This document shows positions 43,925 through 56,180 of a stretch of 64,000 nt of DNA, piece after piece. The stretch lies in the NCBI GenBank assembly GCA_963854835.1, contig OY978527.1, positions 36,494,540 through 36,558,539 on the forward strand. The letters are read 5' to 3'. Each line of letters opens with the position of its first letter. Position 1 is the first letter of the stretch. The notes beneath the pieces are model-generated. The model was given only the letters and a program-made list of their open reading frames with translations, did not search any database and had not been told where the DNA came from. A program made the position numbers and the translations under genes. The stretch is from Megamerina dolium. Taxonomy: Eukaryota > Arthropoda > Insecta > Diptera > Megamerinidae.

Positions 43925-44615
43925 TAGTTAGAATGATCCGATTTAGGTCAAATATGCAGCCTGGCATTGTCCTGACGGAACACAATTCCTCTTCTATTGA
44001 CCAAAGCTGGCCGCTTCTGGGCGATTACTTTCTTCAGACGGTTAAATTGTTGACATTATAGGTCCGAATTAAAAGTTTCGCCGTAGGGGAGCAGCTCATA
44101 GTAGATGATTCCCTGCCAATTCCACCAAACACGTGGCAAAACCTTCCTGACCGTCAATTCTGGCTTGGCCACCGTTTGCACCGGCTCACTGCGATTCGAC
44201 CACGACCGTTTTCGCGTGACGTTGTCATAAGTGACCCACTTTTCATCACCAGTAATCCGCTTCAAAAATAGATCAACTTTGTTGCGATTCAACTGCGATT
44301 TGCAGATGGAAATTCGGTTCATCATTTTTTTTTGCGTTAGCTTGTGTGGCACCCATACATCAAGCTTCTTTTTGTATCCAGCCTTATTTAAATGGTTCCA
44401 AACGGTTTTTTTGCAATGTTTAGCTCCTGGGCAATAGAAACAGTGCATGACGGTCAGACTCGACGATTTCCATTATTTTATCGACATTTTTGACAATTGG
44501 CCTTGCAGAGCTAACACTATTTACATTTTCAGCCATCTGGCTTGCGTTTTCGCCTTTATCGAAGAAAAACTGTAAAATATGTCGTATTTTCTCTTTACTG
44601 GTGTCCATCTTTGAC
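43925..44615 (-). pseudogene. Mariner (Mos1-like) transposase pseudogene
   Basis: Minus strand: KEKIRHILQFFFDKGENASQ (N-terminal helix-turn-helix), IVKNVDKIMEIVESDRHAL, TVWNHLNKAGYKKKLDVWVP, KRITGDEKWVTYDNVTRKRS (first catalytic Asp), VWWNWQGIIYYELLPYGETF, QQFNRLKKVIAQKRPALVNR, and VFRQDNARLH (second Asp). It is interrupted by small frame changes near 44430 and 44060, and the C-terminal third, with the third Asp, is missing after about 43940. VWVPHxL and DEKWVTYDN words are like those of Mos1/mauritiana-type mariners. Confidence 0.82.
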
Positions 44616-45798
44616 GCGTGCTCAAACAATACTAAGTCCAGCAATCACAAAACTGCTTGAAAAGTTTATTTAGTACGAAATCCTATCTTTCGAACGCCAT
44701 CTAGCATAACCCGATCGTACGTATACAACGCGAGATACAGATTACTAAAGCCATCTATTGGAAAAGTAGTGGATTTCTTTTTACTACACCTAATATATCG
44801 ATAGAGAGGAGAACAGTCTATAAAGAAACACCCTCTAGTATTGACTTGATTATTCACATTTGTTGCTGTATGTATGTTGTAGCATGTCATTTCGTTCAAG
44901 TTCTCAATTTCCTTATTTGCCAAATGTTGCAATGACCGGAAAATTATTATTTATTATGGCTAACGTATCTTGTATCATATTTATCTGTCTGTATATCTAC
45001 TTATTGCCACTACCGCAATTTGACTTGGTATATGTCTTAACATAGGTACGTACATATATTTTCAACTCATTTCAACTGTCAATGAGAGTGTCTGACTTGA
45101 GTGTGCTTGTGTCTGAGTTTGTGTGCGTTTGGTGTATAATAATAACATATTTGTGAAATTTGTAATTTAAACATTTTAAATTGAATTTCAATTGGTGTTT
45201 TCGACTTTCTTGAATACTTTACACAAGTATACCAACAGATGAAAGTATTTAAAATTTGCAAAGAGATTGGGTTATCGATAGATGAACATAGGATAGAATT
45301 TGCAAATTTATTTGCAATTATATACAATGATAAATTTGAAAATTGTTGCCTTGTGGATGAATTATACATCGATGTTTATATGCATAAATACGAGTATATG
45401 ATATATGTATCTTGCCTTTTGATAGTTACATTTACAAATATAGTTACTAGTTGATTTGAGCAATTTTCATGTGTCTTGAAAATAATTTATTTGATTTACC
45501 TTTTTCCTTATTTAAAGGGATATAAGATTCATTAAATCTATTAAAATTTGATGCCAAAAACTAGAACAGTGTAATTAGAATTTTGATTAATTAAACAAGT
45601 TTTCAGTTATTGCTTTGGATTATTACTTTTGTGGTTCTACCTGTATACTTTGTTTTGGGTTATTTCATAAATTTGTTGGTAGATTAATAAAAAGTTCGAT
45701 TGGAAATAATGGATAAATCAGGTCATTTGACAAGGAATCGCGCAGACCTACATTTAACAAAACAATTTTGAATCTAAGCTTTTATCTTGCTTTTACGA
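44616..45798. other. AT-rich DNA without recognisable gene
   Basis: No transposon or exon signal; low-complexity open frames only. Confidence 0.5.
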
Positions 45799-45800
45799 TA

Positions 45801-46711
45801 CGAGGGTTGCCTTTTATATATTTATTTAAAAGTATGATCTAGTAAGTTTTCGTCAAATCTGATATTTCCATTGAAAAGTTTGACATGTTTTAGCATTAAC
45901 GTACTCAGATCGTTTTGATGTACAAGCGCTATTTGTGCTGTTTACAGTGAGTTGAAAAATTAATATCGGTCAGAAAATGAATTTAACTCGTGAACATTTT
46001 CGAGCTATGATTTTTTATGAATTTCGAAATGAATTACTTCAACAAGAGTGCTTCGATCGTCTTCATGTGGCTTTTGGCGCTGAAGCACCAACCCTCCAGA
46101 CAATTTATATTTGGTTGAACGAATTCAAGAGTGGTCGCCGTTCGCTCCAGGACGAATTTCGTGAAGGTTGTTCAAAATCGGTCATTCTGCCACAATCCAT
46201 TGATGATGTGCGTGAACTGATAATGAAAGATTGTCATGTGACATACCGTTAGATAAAGGATTCCGTGGGCATTAGGTCCACCGCCGTTCATTCGATATTG
46301 CATGAATACTTAGCTGTCAGAAAGATTTGTTCTCGTTGGATCCCGCATTATTTAACAATCATTAAAACAAAGGTTCGCGCCGATTGGTGCAAAGAAATTA
46401 TGAAAAAATTCGATCGCGGTGCTTCGAACGACGTTTATAAGATCGTGACAGGTAACGAATCATGGATATATGCGATGAGCCCGAAACAGCAATAGACCAT
46501 GTGGGTCTTCTAAGATGAGCCAAACCCAAGAAAAACCATATTTTGTAGGGTGTCTCAGTCGGAGTGGCAAAAGAGTTTTGACAATTGGTTTGAACGCATG
46601 CAAAAGTATATAAACTTTCATGGAGAATACTTTAAAAATCAATAAAACCATGTTTGATGATAACCAAATGCATTTGATACTTAAAAAAAAAAATTTAAAA
46701 GGCAACCCTCG
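45801..46711 (+). mobile_element. Mariner element with intact ends, internally deleted
   Basis: The terminal inverted repeats start CGAGGGTTGCCTTTT and match over at least 15 bases; TA flanks both sides (45799..45800, 46712..46713). The length of 911 bases is about 0.4 kb below a full mariner. A single deletion in the 3' half of the transposase explains the size. Such copies are dead for enzyme production but can be mobilised by a related source (inference). Confidence 0.88.
45977..46644 (+). pseudogene. Mariner transposase, one stop and a C-terminal deletion
   Basis: Starts MNLTREHFRAMIFYEFRNEL; WLNEFKSGRRSLQDEFREG (first HTH). One in-frame stop at 46252 within VTYR*IKDSVGIRSTAVHSI. Then HEYLAVRKICSRWIPHYLTI, KIVTGNESWIYAMSP (first catalytic Asp replaced by Asn: TGNES instead of TGDES). 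After another stop near 46495 a jump leads from WVF-DEPNPRKTI to SFDNWFERMQKYINFHGEYF, the protein end. The segment with the second and third catalytic Asp is deleted. Confidence 0.85.
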
Positions 46712-46761
46712 TATTACTGTAGAAAAAGAATTAAATAATGTTGAATAAAAACTAAAATTCA

Positions 46762-46975
46762 TGTTATGTCAAGCGAATAGAAGAACACACTCCGGCTAAG
46801 AAGGTGTTATATTCGAAATCCGCAGACGAGGCAGACCTAACTTCCGCTGGAAAGACCAAGTACTGGAGAACTTATCAGCGCTTTGAATCTCTAACTGGCA
46901 CCAGCTAGTGAAGGGAAGAGTTGGCTGGCGAAGCATGCTATATTCGGTGGTAATGGCCACATAAGTAAGTAAGTA
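46762..46975 (+). pseudogene. RTE-type LINE 3' fragment
   Basis: Plus strand begins at CGAATAGAAGAACACACTCC (VERMEEHTPAKKV), continues through the RRGRPNFRWKDQVLENL region, and ends with GGCCACATAAGTAAGTAAGTAAAA, the RTE (TAAG)n tail. About 210 bases; small deletion after LYSKS. Confidence 0.78.
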
Positions 46976-47159
46976 AAATCTAACTAACTGCCGCACTCAG
47001 AATGATTTAACAATTACTTAAATCGTCTCTTAGTGAAGATTTGAAGAAATTCACTCAGAGACAATCAATGATTCATTAGTTCCCCTTAATGATACTTAAA
47101 TTTAAGTACGGGGAAAACCTTTATTTCATTTTGTTTTTTATTAAATTTACGTTATTATG

Positions 47160-47480
47160 GTATATTTATACCAGGGTGGTCGTTAAATGTAGGAAGAAAT
47201 TTTTTACATCAGGTTTCTGAAACCTCACCGCCTCAGTCGGTAATACCACGGTGAAAGATATCAAATATAAATTTTGGTCCCGGGTTCCTCGAATATAGTA
47301 GTAACGATTTTGGGTATTAGATGGAAAAAAATTAATTTTAATTTTTTGAGTCTTCATAAAGGAATCTTAAATTTGACCCCTGTGCGACAAGTCTTAGTCA
47401 TCTCTAATTGGGACCAACACTTATGTGATATCTTTCACCGTTCATTTGAATCTAAGTACCATCCTAATGTATACAAGCGT
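47160..47480. repeat. Inverted-repeat (hairpin-capable) segment
   Basis: GGTGAAAGATATCA at 47250 and TGATATCTTTCACC ending at 47439 are inverse copies; the arms are about 30 bases and also share TTGGTCCC/GGGACCAA. Between them, A/T stretches also partly pair. It could be the ends of a small non-autonomous DNA element, but no target duplication was recognised and the outer flanks do not match. Confidence 0.5.
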
Positions 47481-48809
47481 TTATGAAAAACAAAACAAAT
47501 TATTTTTTCCTGAAGAAAAAATAAAAAATTAAAAATAATTCAAATATTTCTTTTCACATTGATGTTTACAAGTAAGTGATGCCATACAAAAAGGGACGAA
47601 CAGGGGGACATATTTAAGGTTTTAAATATGAGTTTAACGATAATTAGTTATGTGAGGTATTACTAAGGTATTACCTCTACGCGGAGGTCTGCCAGTATAA
47701 CCTAGCAATGTGTTCGTTAGGAGAAAAAGACGTTTTGTCAAATATTTGCGTAGTTCTGAGAGCTTTAATATTTATCTATCTATGAGTCGCTGCCCATAAA
47801 AAAATTCAAAAATTCTATTAAAATGACCGCTTTTCACAAATAAAAAATTTGTTTTATTATATTGTCTAGATCCCATCTCATCATCCACTATACAAGCTTT
47901 CTTTAAGACTTATTTGGGGTTGTTTATACGTAAGATCGACAATTAAGAAAGCAAAAGAGTCATTTTGCATTCTTTAGAGAGAATAAATGCTACGCGTATA
48001 CAAATGAATTGCTATCCGTAACTAAATGTGAAAAATCAAAAAGTCATAAAACGAGTAAGTAAGTCACGTGCAAAACATTAATTGTACGTAAATATTTAAT
48101 GCCTTCCCAATGTCCATTGTATGTAATTACTTGCATATGCTGCTGCTGTTGCAGTAGCAAACACTAATTGTTAGAAGCAATGACAATATCATGACTTTGA
48201 AATGCAAACACATTAACATACACATACATATAATTTCGCAGAGTGTGCAGACTTGTAATGTGCGGAAAACACCTTAAGTTAAATGGCTAAGATTCATTAA
48301 AATTTAATATTCGTTAGACTATGCAATGATAAGAACAACAACCACATGTTAAACTATAGGGGTGTTGAGTTTGTATATATGTATGTAGGTACAATCTACA
48401 TCTACATCTACATCTTTATAGAAGGGCTGCTAGTAAAGGAATATAAAGCTTAAAAATAAGTAAGGATGAAAGAAAGAAAGGAAGTGTTGTCACTAATAAC
48501 TTTTGGAAGAAATACTATTTTAATACTGCAGAGAGTTTCACTTTCACTTCATTAAATTTCAATAAAGAATTACATTTATTATCGGAGAGTTCATGTTCAA
48601 TGAATTCGCTGATTTGTTAAAAAGATTTAATATTTATAAATTGAATAAAATAATTTTAACATTGACATTAAAGAAATATTGATGCTGTTAAACGTATTTT
48701 AGAGAAATATTTGCATTCTGAGTAACAGCCCAACTGTTATAAAGGTTCTTGATTAATTTTACTTCCGCAAATCTTTCTATGAGGTAGCAGTGCCACATAA
48801 TATTCGCTA
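47481..48809. other. AT-rich DNA without recognisable gene
   Basis: (ACATCT)n short run near 48396..48414. No other feature. Confidence 0.5.
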
Positions 48810-48878
48810 ATCTTGGGTCCTTGGGCTAACGAACTCCTTAGACAAGGCACAAATGAAGCTCTAAACCAGAAAAAAAAA
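48810..48878 (+). pseudogene. LINE RNase H fragment
   Basis: Plus strand LGPWANELLRQGTNEALNQ resembles the end of RNase H in the LINE at 24199 (CRANELARQGTNETS). Only about 20 residues, in front of an RTE insertion. The rest is not recognised after 50302. Confidence 0.5.
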
Positions 48879-48888
48879 TGTTATATTA

Positions 48889-50292
48889 CTTACTTACTTA
48901 CATACTTATGTGGCCATAACAACCGAATATCGATTCAGGCCGAATATATCATGCTTCGCCAACCATCTCTGTTCTTCACTAGCTGGCGCCAGTTAGAAAT
49001 TCCAAGCGCCGTCAGGTTCTCCAGTACTTGGTATTTCCACCGGAGGTTCGGTCGTCCTCTTCTGCGTCGTCCTCCAGCGGATTCCGAATATAAAACCTTC
49101 TTAGCTGGAGCGTGTTCTTCCATTCGCTCGACATGACCTAGCCAGCGCAGCCGCTGGCTTTACTATGTCAATATCGGCATACAGTTCGTAGAGCTCATAG
49201 TTGTACCTTATACGGTACTCGCCACCAACGCAAATAAGTCCAAAGATTTTGCGTAGGACTTTTCTCTCGAAAACTCCAAGCATTCGCTCATCCGAGGTGG
49301 GAATTGTCCAGGCTTCAGCGCCATATGCAAGGACAGGCATAATGAGAGACTTGTAGAGTGTAGTTTTCGTTCTTCGAGAGACGGCTGGACTTCTCAATTG
49401 CTTACTTAGCCTAAAGAAGGACCTGTTTGCAAGAGTGATCCTTCTCAATATCTCCAGGCTGACGTCATTACTGCTGTTAATGCTGGTTCCAAGATAGACA
49501 AAGTCCCTTACTACTTCAAAGGCGTAGTTGTTAACAAAGACGTGCTGTCCAAGACTCCGGGACTCTTTGTTTGTTGACACTAGATACTTCGTCTTGCCCT
49601 CGTTCACCGTACGACCCATCCGACGCGACTCTCTTTTTAACCCTGAAAATGCTGTACTGACTGCTCGCGTGTTCATGCCGATTATATCAATATCGTCGGC
49701 ATACGCTAACAGCATGACACTTTTATTGACACTGCACAACAGGAGTTATGCAGTGTCATTCTACAAAGTCGAATGAGCTTTGCAGGAATACCGAACTCAG
49801 ACATTGTTGCATAGAGGTAATCCCTTACCGGACTGTCGAAAGCGGCTTTATAATCAACAAATAGGTGGTGTGTGTCGATCTGTTTTTCATGGGTCTTCTC
49901 CAGGATTTTGCGCAGTGTGAAAATTTGGTCGATAGTAGATTTACCAGGTCTGAAGCCACACTGATAACGTCCAATCAGGTTGTGGAGCATGGGCTTGAAT
50001 CTTTCACACAATACACTCGGTAGGATCTTGTATGCGATACTCAGGAGACTTATATCACGGTAGTTGGCGTAAATTGTGAGTCTCCTTTTTTATGTGCAGG
50101 ACAGAGAACACTGAGCCTCCAATCATCAGACATGCTATCATCCGACCACATTCTGCTTATGAGCTGGTGCATGCAGGCAAGCAGCTTATCGCCTCCGGTC
50201 TTAAAGAACTCGGCAGGCAGGCCATCAGCACCTGCAGCTTTGTTGTTCTTCAGCCTTAAAATGGCCGTTTCAACCTCGTCATAGTCGGGTGG
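48889..50292 (-). mobile_element. RTE-type LINE, 5'-truncated, with 10-base target duplication
   Basis: Bounded by TGTTATATTA (48879..48888 and 50293..50302). The minus strand ends with (TAAG)n at 48887..48903 and the short 3' UTR. It starts within the region before the RT (PPDYDEVETAILRLKNNKAA). Frames are broken at least twice: near 50050..50090 a small deletion, and at 49735 a jump from NSCCAVS to VNKSVMLLAYADDID, losing the GFRQGDS motif. A third break lies near 49160, where the DIVKRIKIQRLRWLG region is shortened. Confidence 0.88.
48935..50290 (-). pseudogene. RTE-type reverse transcriptase pseudogene
   Basis: Pieces in order on the minus strand: KNNKAAGADGLPAEFFKTGG, DDSMSDDWRLSVLCPAHKKG, CGFRPGKSTIDQIFTLRKIL, LFVDYKAAFDSPVRDY (first catalytic Asp), LAYADDIDIIGMN (catalytic Asp pair), DFVYLGTSINSSN, DERMLGVFERKVLRKIFGLI, and the C-terminal RRRRGRPNLRWKYQVLENLT. 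Most of it is about as well preserved as 34881..36929, but deletions remove the Gln-Gly motif between the two catalytic blocks. Confidence 0.85.
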
Positions 50293-50302
50293 TGTTATAT
50301 TA

Positions 50303-51979
50303 GGGATCCTTATTGTCATTTGTAAACATAAGTTCAAGGAAATCCTTTCCAACATTTTTAATACAGCGATATTACTGTGGTCCTGTCAAAAATATACCTG
50401 CATGTCAGCCCACTGACTTCAACCACTCTCATGGTTACTGGCAATTCTATCTCCTTGCTTTAGAAATATTCTTCTATGAAGAAAGAAATTGTAAAGATTT
50501 TCTATAAAAATAACAAAGTTTTCCACACAATTCTCATTACAAAAATAATTTATTTTCTATTTGAAATTGAATATTGAATTTAAATTGAAATCTACCAACA
50601 CTTCCTATCACAAAAATAACTCACAATAATTTACATTTTATACTTAAACTATATGTAGCTACTAAAAACAACAACAACAACATCATACTCTCATATCGTT
50701 GTCTATACGAAAAATCTATACAAGCGCTACGAGTATATACTTTGAATATTTTTCTAAGAGATTATTTACATTGATCCTTACAAAGATTGTATAAAAATTG
50801 TTCAAACGTAAAATTGCTTATACACCTACATCGACAATATTTTAAGCTTCGCCAATCCACTAACGCCTATTGGTGTTAGTTTTTCAATTTTACCATTTTT
50901 TTCGTTTAGTAAATTCTGCTTTTATTGCTTTTATTTATTTTGCTTATACATATTTGAAGCAGCTTATAAACATTAACTTATTTTCGGTTGGAGATGACAC
51001 TTTTATTGTTTAAAACATTTTTTGGTTAGTGGTGTCTATAAATTATGTTGCATACTTTTTTGGCGTAGACAACGTTTATTCATTGGGTTTTCTCAGTTTA
51101 TTAGGATGGATATGTATGTATGTGTGGGTGAGTGTGTGTGTGTGTGTACATGTGACTTTTGCTGTGTATGAGAGAGAGTATTAATAATAATCAATTTTCA
51201 AATCCTCTAAATCGACGAGTGTGCATAAGTTGCTCAATATGTATTGCGACATGGAAACTATCGTTTGTGATCTGATGTTTTCAAATTATTTTTGGGAGAG
51301 CACACTTTGGCTGCTTTGGGTTGACGGTTAGAAGAGAAAGGTTTTTTTCCTTCACATATGGGTTGGTGCCGTAGTACATCGGTTAGAGAACTAACCTTCT
51401 GTACAATTTTAGTATGTTTGCAGGCAATTCGCAAAGTTGCCAAGAGGTTACGATACAATTTAACATTTAAAAGTATTATCACAATTAATTCTAACGCTTT
51501 TAAAAGTGAGAAAATGCGCAAAAACAATCAAGACAGTGAATCATTCTTTGGGTTCCAATAACTCGTCGCAATATATATAGAACAATGTATGGTTTATCGT
51601 ATTTATTCTGATAGTTATGGTAGTTTGTCATGTCTGCCATCTATACGTATCTATCATACTTATATAATATAGTAATAGTCATATCAAAATGTGCTGGAAT
51701 AGGTCCAATAACTCTAATCCATAGTGTGGGTCCAACTTGGACCAGTATGATAATAGTCCGTACGTACCACTCGTTGTTGTGATGTGTTGTAACCGATTGT
51801 AAAAAATAAATAATTAAATAAAAAGACAAAAATACTGTACATCGAACATGTTGCAACATGTTGCAATTACAACTACTCAGCAATCAAACATGATCGAACT
51901 TGGAGTATGCTAGTGGAGTGTTTTAGTGTCTGTGATACTACCATTTGTCATAGGGGATTCTACGAGTATCTATCCCATA
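50303..51979. other. AT-rich DNA without recognisable gene
   Basis: (GTGT)n near 51122..51148, (AG)n near 51171..51178. No gene. The plus-strand frame at 51358..51561 has no known domain. Confidence 0.5.
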
Positions 51980-51981
51980 TA

Positions 51982-52795
51982 AATGGTTTTCCATTAGGGA
52001 CATAACAATTTTATCTATTAATAAAATACAGAAATATTTGAGATATTGAGTTCAAATTTATTGTGGATATATTGCAAGCATTTTTCACCACTCTAGCACA
52101 CATTTCGACCGGAACGTTGGCAATTTCGCGTTGGATGTTGTCTTTGAGCTCGTCTAAAGTTGCTGGCTAGTTGAACCAGTGACTTCATAAAGCCTCATAA
52201 AAAGAAATCCAATGGTGTTAGATCGGATGAACGAGGCGGCCATTCGACCGGACAATATCTCGAGATAAAACGTTCACCGAATTTGCCTTGCAATAAATCG
52301 ATTGTGACGTGTGCTGTGTGGCTAATGGCACCATCTTGTTGAAACCACATATCGCTGATGTCAAGTTCATCCAATTCTGGCCACAAATAATCTTCCAATA
52401 TAGCACGATAGCGCTCTCCATTAACGGTAACATGACGGTCGTTTTCATCCACGAAAAAATACGGCCCAATCACACCTCCGGCATGAAAACCGCACCAAAC
52501 AGTAACTTTATGCGGGTGCAACGGTGTTTTAAGAAGCACTCGTGGGTTTGTTGCTGACTAATAATGCATATTTTGCTATTGACAAAGCCATTGAGCCAGA
52601 AATGAGATTCATCGCTAAAGATGATTTTTCGCTCTTAAAGTTGCGACCACCGACTCAGAATTTCGGTAGTAATTTTTAATAATTTCCAAACGTTGCTGGT
52701 TCGTTAATGTTTTGACATTGACAGTTGATTAAAAAAGTTTAAGGGTGCGTTCATATAAAGATACGAAATTGTTATGTCCCTAATGGAAAACCCTT
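51982..52795 (-). mobile_element. Mariner-like element with 30-base inverted repeats
   Basis: The ends are near-perfect inverted repeats (GGTTTTCCATTAGGGACAT, continuing AACAATTT), with one mismatch over about 33 bases, flanked by TA. Length about 0.8 kb, shorter than a full element. The minus strand carries the middle of a transposase. It belongs to the same general family as the fragments at 10000, 17181, 17600 and 58349. Confidence 0.87.
52160..52700 (-). pseudogene. Mariner-like transposase remnant
   Basis: Minus strand, 52195..52539: LHPHKVTVWCGFHAGGVIGP, ERYRAILEDYLWPELDELDI, FQQDGAISHTAHVTIDLLQG (second catalytic Asp), PRSSDLTPLDFFL (third acidic position). Upstream, near 52555..52620, the first Asp region reads FSDESHFWLNGFVN in another frame. 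Both ends are missing: the N-terminal HTH and the last third. Inactive. Confidence 0.8.
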
Positions 52796-52798
52796 TAT

Positions 52799-53689
52799 GT
52801 AGGTGTGCAAAATTATATGTATATTTTCGTTTTGCATCTAAGATATTTTTTCAAAATATTTTTTTTTTTCTTGCTCTCACTAGTGCTGTTTATTTTCGAT
52901 GCTGTTATTAGTGTTAGTGATGTGGAAAATTATATAATTTTCTACAAGATATACTCGCTCGTTTTATTGCTAAAGTTTTACGAAAGTGTTTTCTTTTATT
53001 GTGCCGTGCATGCTCAACTTACGTATGCTCCAGGAATTTTCAATTTTCCAAAGTTTTCATAACATGCATTTAAATGCGTAAATTTATGTCACATTGCATT
53101 GTCACTGGTACGAGCAGAGAAAGCTTTCTGCACGTGTACGTATGTATGTATTAAGATATAGGTAACATGTATAAGAGTATAATATGCGAGATTAATTTTG
53201 TAGACATTCATGTATGTTTGTTTTATATTACTTAACATAGCTTCTTCATTCATGTGCATGGTTGAATATGCAGGCATTTCAATTTCGTAGTAAAAGTAAT
53301 TGTTGTGTCGTAAAAAAAAAGTAAAATCAAGGTAATTCGGATTTATTGCAAAAAAAAAAAAAAAACAGAAAACCAAAGTTACATTTAAAATTTATTTAAA
53401 AGATTTACAAAATGTAATGTTCCTCTATAAAAAAGTCATATTTCTTCATCCGTGAATGAATTGATCCTCTTATTACATTTAGCCTTGGCTTTGTATATTT
53501 ATGTCTTTCAAGAAAATATCCTCTCTCTTTACGTATAAAATCCATAATCACACTCTATTACAGGTCTACATATTTGTTGATTCGGTGGTTATCATGGATA
53601 CCACATGACGCCTTTAATCATTAAATTAATATTTCTGTTAATAAGGCTTTAGTAAAAGATGGCCCATAGAATATAATGACACACATATT
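52799..53689. other. AT-rich DNA without recognisable gene
   Basis: T-runs near 52858..52870, A-run at 53350..53365. No gene recognised. Confidence 0.5.
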
Positions 53690-56180
53690 ACATGTTCGAC
53701 CATTTTAAAGATAAACCGGAACCGCGTCTAGGAGGCTGTTGAAGTAAGTAGTGAAATCTTCCTCGGTCAGAGATGGAACATTGGACTTGGAACCCGATAT
53801 ATAAAAAATCTGCCCCAATGAACAATAACAACATACTTCGAAAAGGGATTACCCCTTTGGTTGATAATCGCAGTAAACGAAATAAGGACCACGATTTACG
53901 GATATGTACCTCGAATGTCCGATCCATCTATGGAGAAGGTGCTTTTAACCATGTGGTTGATGTACTCAATAAGTACTGCTATGCATGAGCATCCTGTGCT
54001 GTATATTACAGTTTTCATGCGGAGAGGCATGAAGTAGGATGTGGATTTGTTGACATTGTGTGACATCTAGCCTCACAGTTCACACTTGTGAACGAAGGAC
54101 TGGCAACAATCCATATTAGGGCAAACATTTTTAACATTAGTCCTATATGTGCTCCCGTTCTGACGGATGAGAAGGACGATGCGACCAAAAAATAGCTTCT
54201 TTCAGCTTATAATCGCTGCCCTTGCCTTGAAATCAAAATCGTGCTTGGCGACTTTAATGCCAGGAAGGTACCTTCGGTTTAACTGTCGAAAAATTCAGCC
54301 ACTACTAGAGCAGCTCTGCTAACGGAATGAAGCTGATCGACTTCACCACAGCACTAAACAAGATAATTAATAGTACCAGATTCAGCTTCATTACATCCAT
54401 AAAGTGACTTGGCTGTTTCCAGCATAACGAACGAGGAACCAAATTTATCACGAAGTGATCGACAGAAGACATGCTTCAAGTGTGATGGGCGTGAACTCGA
54501 TGTATGGTTTCCACATTGACTCGGAGCAGCTGAGGTGTGTATGTGTAGGAAACAACAAACGAAATCCCACACAGAGAAAGTAAGCTGGGATCACCACAGA
54601 TAGCCAGAGATAGTGGCTTTCGGATTTGCTTATGCAGAATACGCCCTCATTTGATGATACTTGCCCACATACTTATATCCAATTCCAAGATTACCGCCTC
54701 TGCGACCCTACCTTAGAGAAAGACGCCGCTTGCAGAAATATCCTGCAAGCAGGCGCTACGCGAGCTGTCAACGTACAGTACAGAGAGAAGAGGGTACAGG
54801 TACAAGAAAAGAAAGAGTGTACTTATAGACGCGCGTATGAGGAAATAGAGATAAGTACAGGCAGGAATGAGAATCGAAAATTCTTTGTGAAGATCATCTT
54901 TTTATCGTGACGAAAATGAGAATCTGATTACAGATGTCCAGAGTTTATTGAATCTATTGAGGGAACACTTCTTTAAAGGTGACACTCCGAACAATTTCGC
55001 CAGCGAAGGAGATTATCCGAAGACTCCAATTACAATAGATGGTATTCACGTTACACCACACGATGATTACGAAGTCAAAGCAGCAATTTTAAGGCTGAAA
55101 AACCACAAAGCTGAAGGTGTTGATGACCTGGTTGCCATGTTGTTGAAGACCAGAGTCGATAAGCTGTTCCCATGCATGCACCAACTCATTAGCAGATATG
55201 ATCGGACAAAAGCATACCCGATGATTGAAGTCCTCTGTCACATATATGAGAAAGGAGGCCCCACAAATTCCGTCAGGGACTGTTATTTTATCGTGCTTAC
55301 TGTGAAAGATTGAAGCCCATGCTCAACCATCTGATTGGATCCTATCATTGTGGCTTCAGGTCTGGTAAGTCTATCATCGAATAGATTTTCACATTGCGCC
55401 AAATCCTAGAGAAGGCGCAAAAAAGAGATAGACACCGATGACCAAATTGTTGATTATAAAGCCACTTTCGATAGTCCTGTAAGGTATTATTTTTACACAA
55501 CAATGCCTGAGATCAGTATTCCTACGAAGCTCATTCGTCTACGCAGAATTACCCTATATTACTCAAGTTGCGCAGTGAACATAGCCATTTAACAGGGACT
55601 GGGTTGCTGACAAGGCGATGAGTTATCGCGCGAATTCCTCAATCTTAGTATGGAGTATGGTAATACGAGCTGCTGATGTACGACATTTTCAACAAAAGTA
55701 TAATACTTAGCGTATTAGACGATTTTAATATAATCGGTTGATTACGCGAGCTGTCAGTGTAGCATTCTCATAGTTGGAAAGAGAATCGCATCGAATGTTT
55801 GTTTCGGTGAACGAATGCAAAACGAAGTACCTAGTGCCAATAAACAAAGAGTCCCAATGTCTTGAACTTTGTGGAGGACTTTGTCTACTTTGGAACCAGC
55901 GTTAACATGAGTATTGACGTTGACCAGGTTATATTGCACTCGTGAAAACAGGCGCTACTTTGGGCTAAGTCAGCAATTGAGAAGTCGAGGCCGAAGTCGG
56001 GGATAAAAAACTCTGCTCTACAAGTCTCGTGACTATGCTTACATATGGCGCTGAAGCCTGGACAATTCCACTCTCGATGAGAGGATGCATGGAGATTACG
56101 TGTGAAACGTCCTACGCAAGATATTTGGATCTACTTGCGTTAGTGGCGAGTATCGACTACGGTTCAACCACTAGCTGTAT
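53690..56180 (+). pseudogene. RTE-type LINE, long decayed copy (5' region, endonuclease and RT)
   Basis: The only copy here that keeps the 5' region together with both enzymatic parts. 53690..53830 matches the 5' region at 5620..5720 (CTTGGAACCCGAYATATAAAA). The endonuclease follows: DHDLRICTSNVRSIYGEGAF, LDDFNARK-like GDFNAR near 54245, and the distal VIDRRHASSV. The RT starts near 54626 (QNTPSFDDTC), with AILRLKNHKAEGVDDLVA, GPYHCGFRSGKSIIE and a decayed YADD region near 55700. Fragments YGAEAWTIPLS occur near 56045. Many indels and stops; the end after 56180 lacks the (TAAG)n tail. Confidence 0.8.

Noticed and set aside
51358..51561. Plus-strand open frame of 67 codons
   Set aside because: No domain, no splice context and composition like the surrounding intron.
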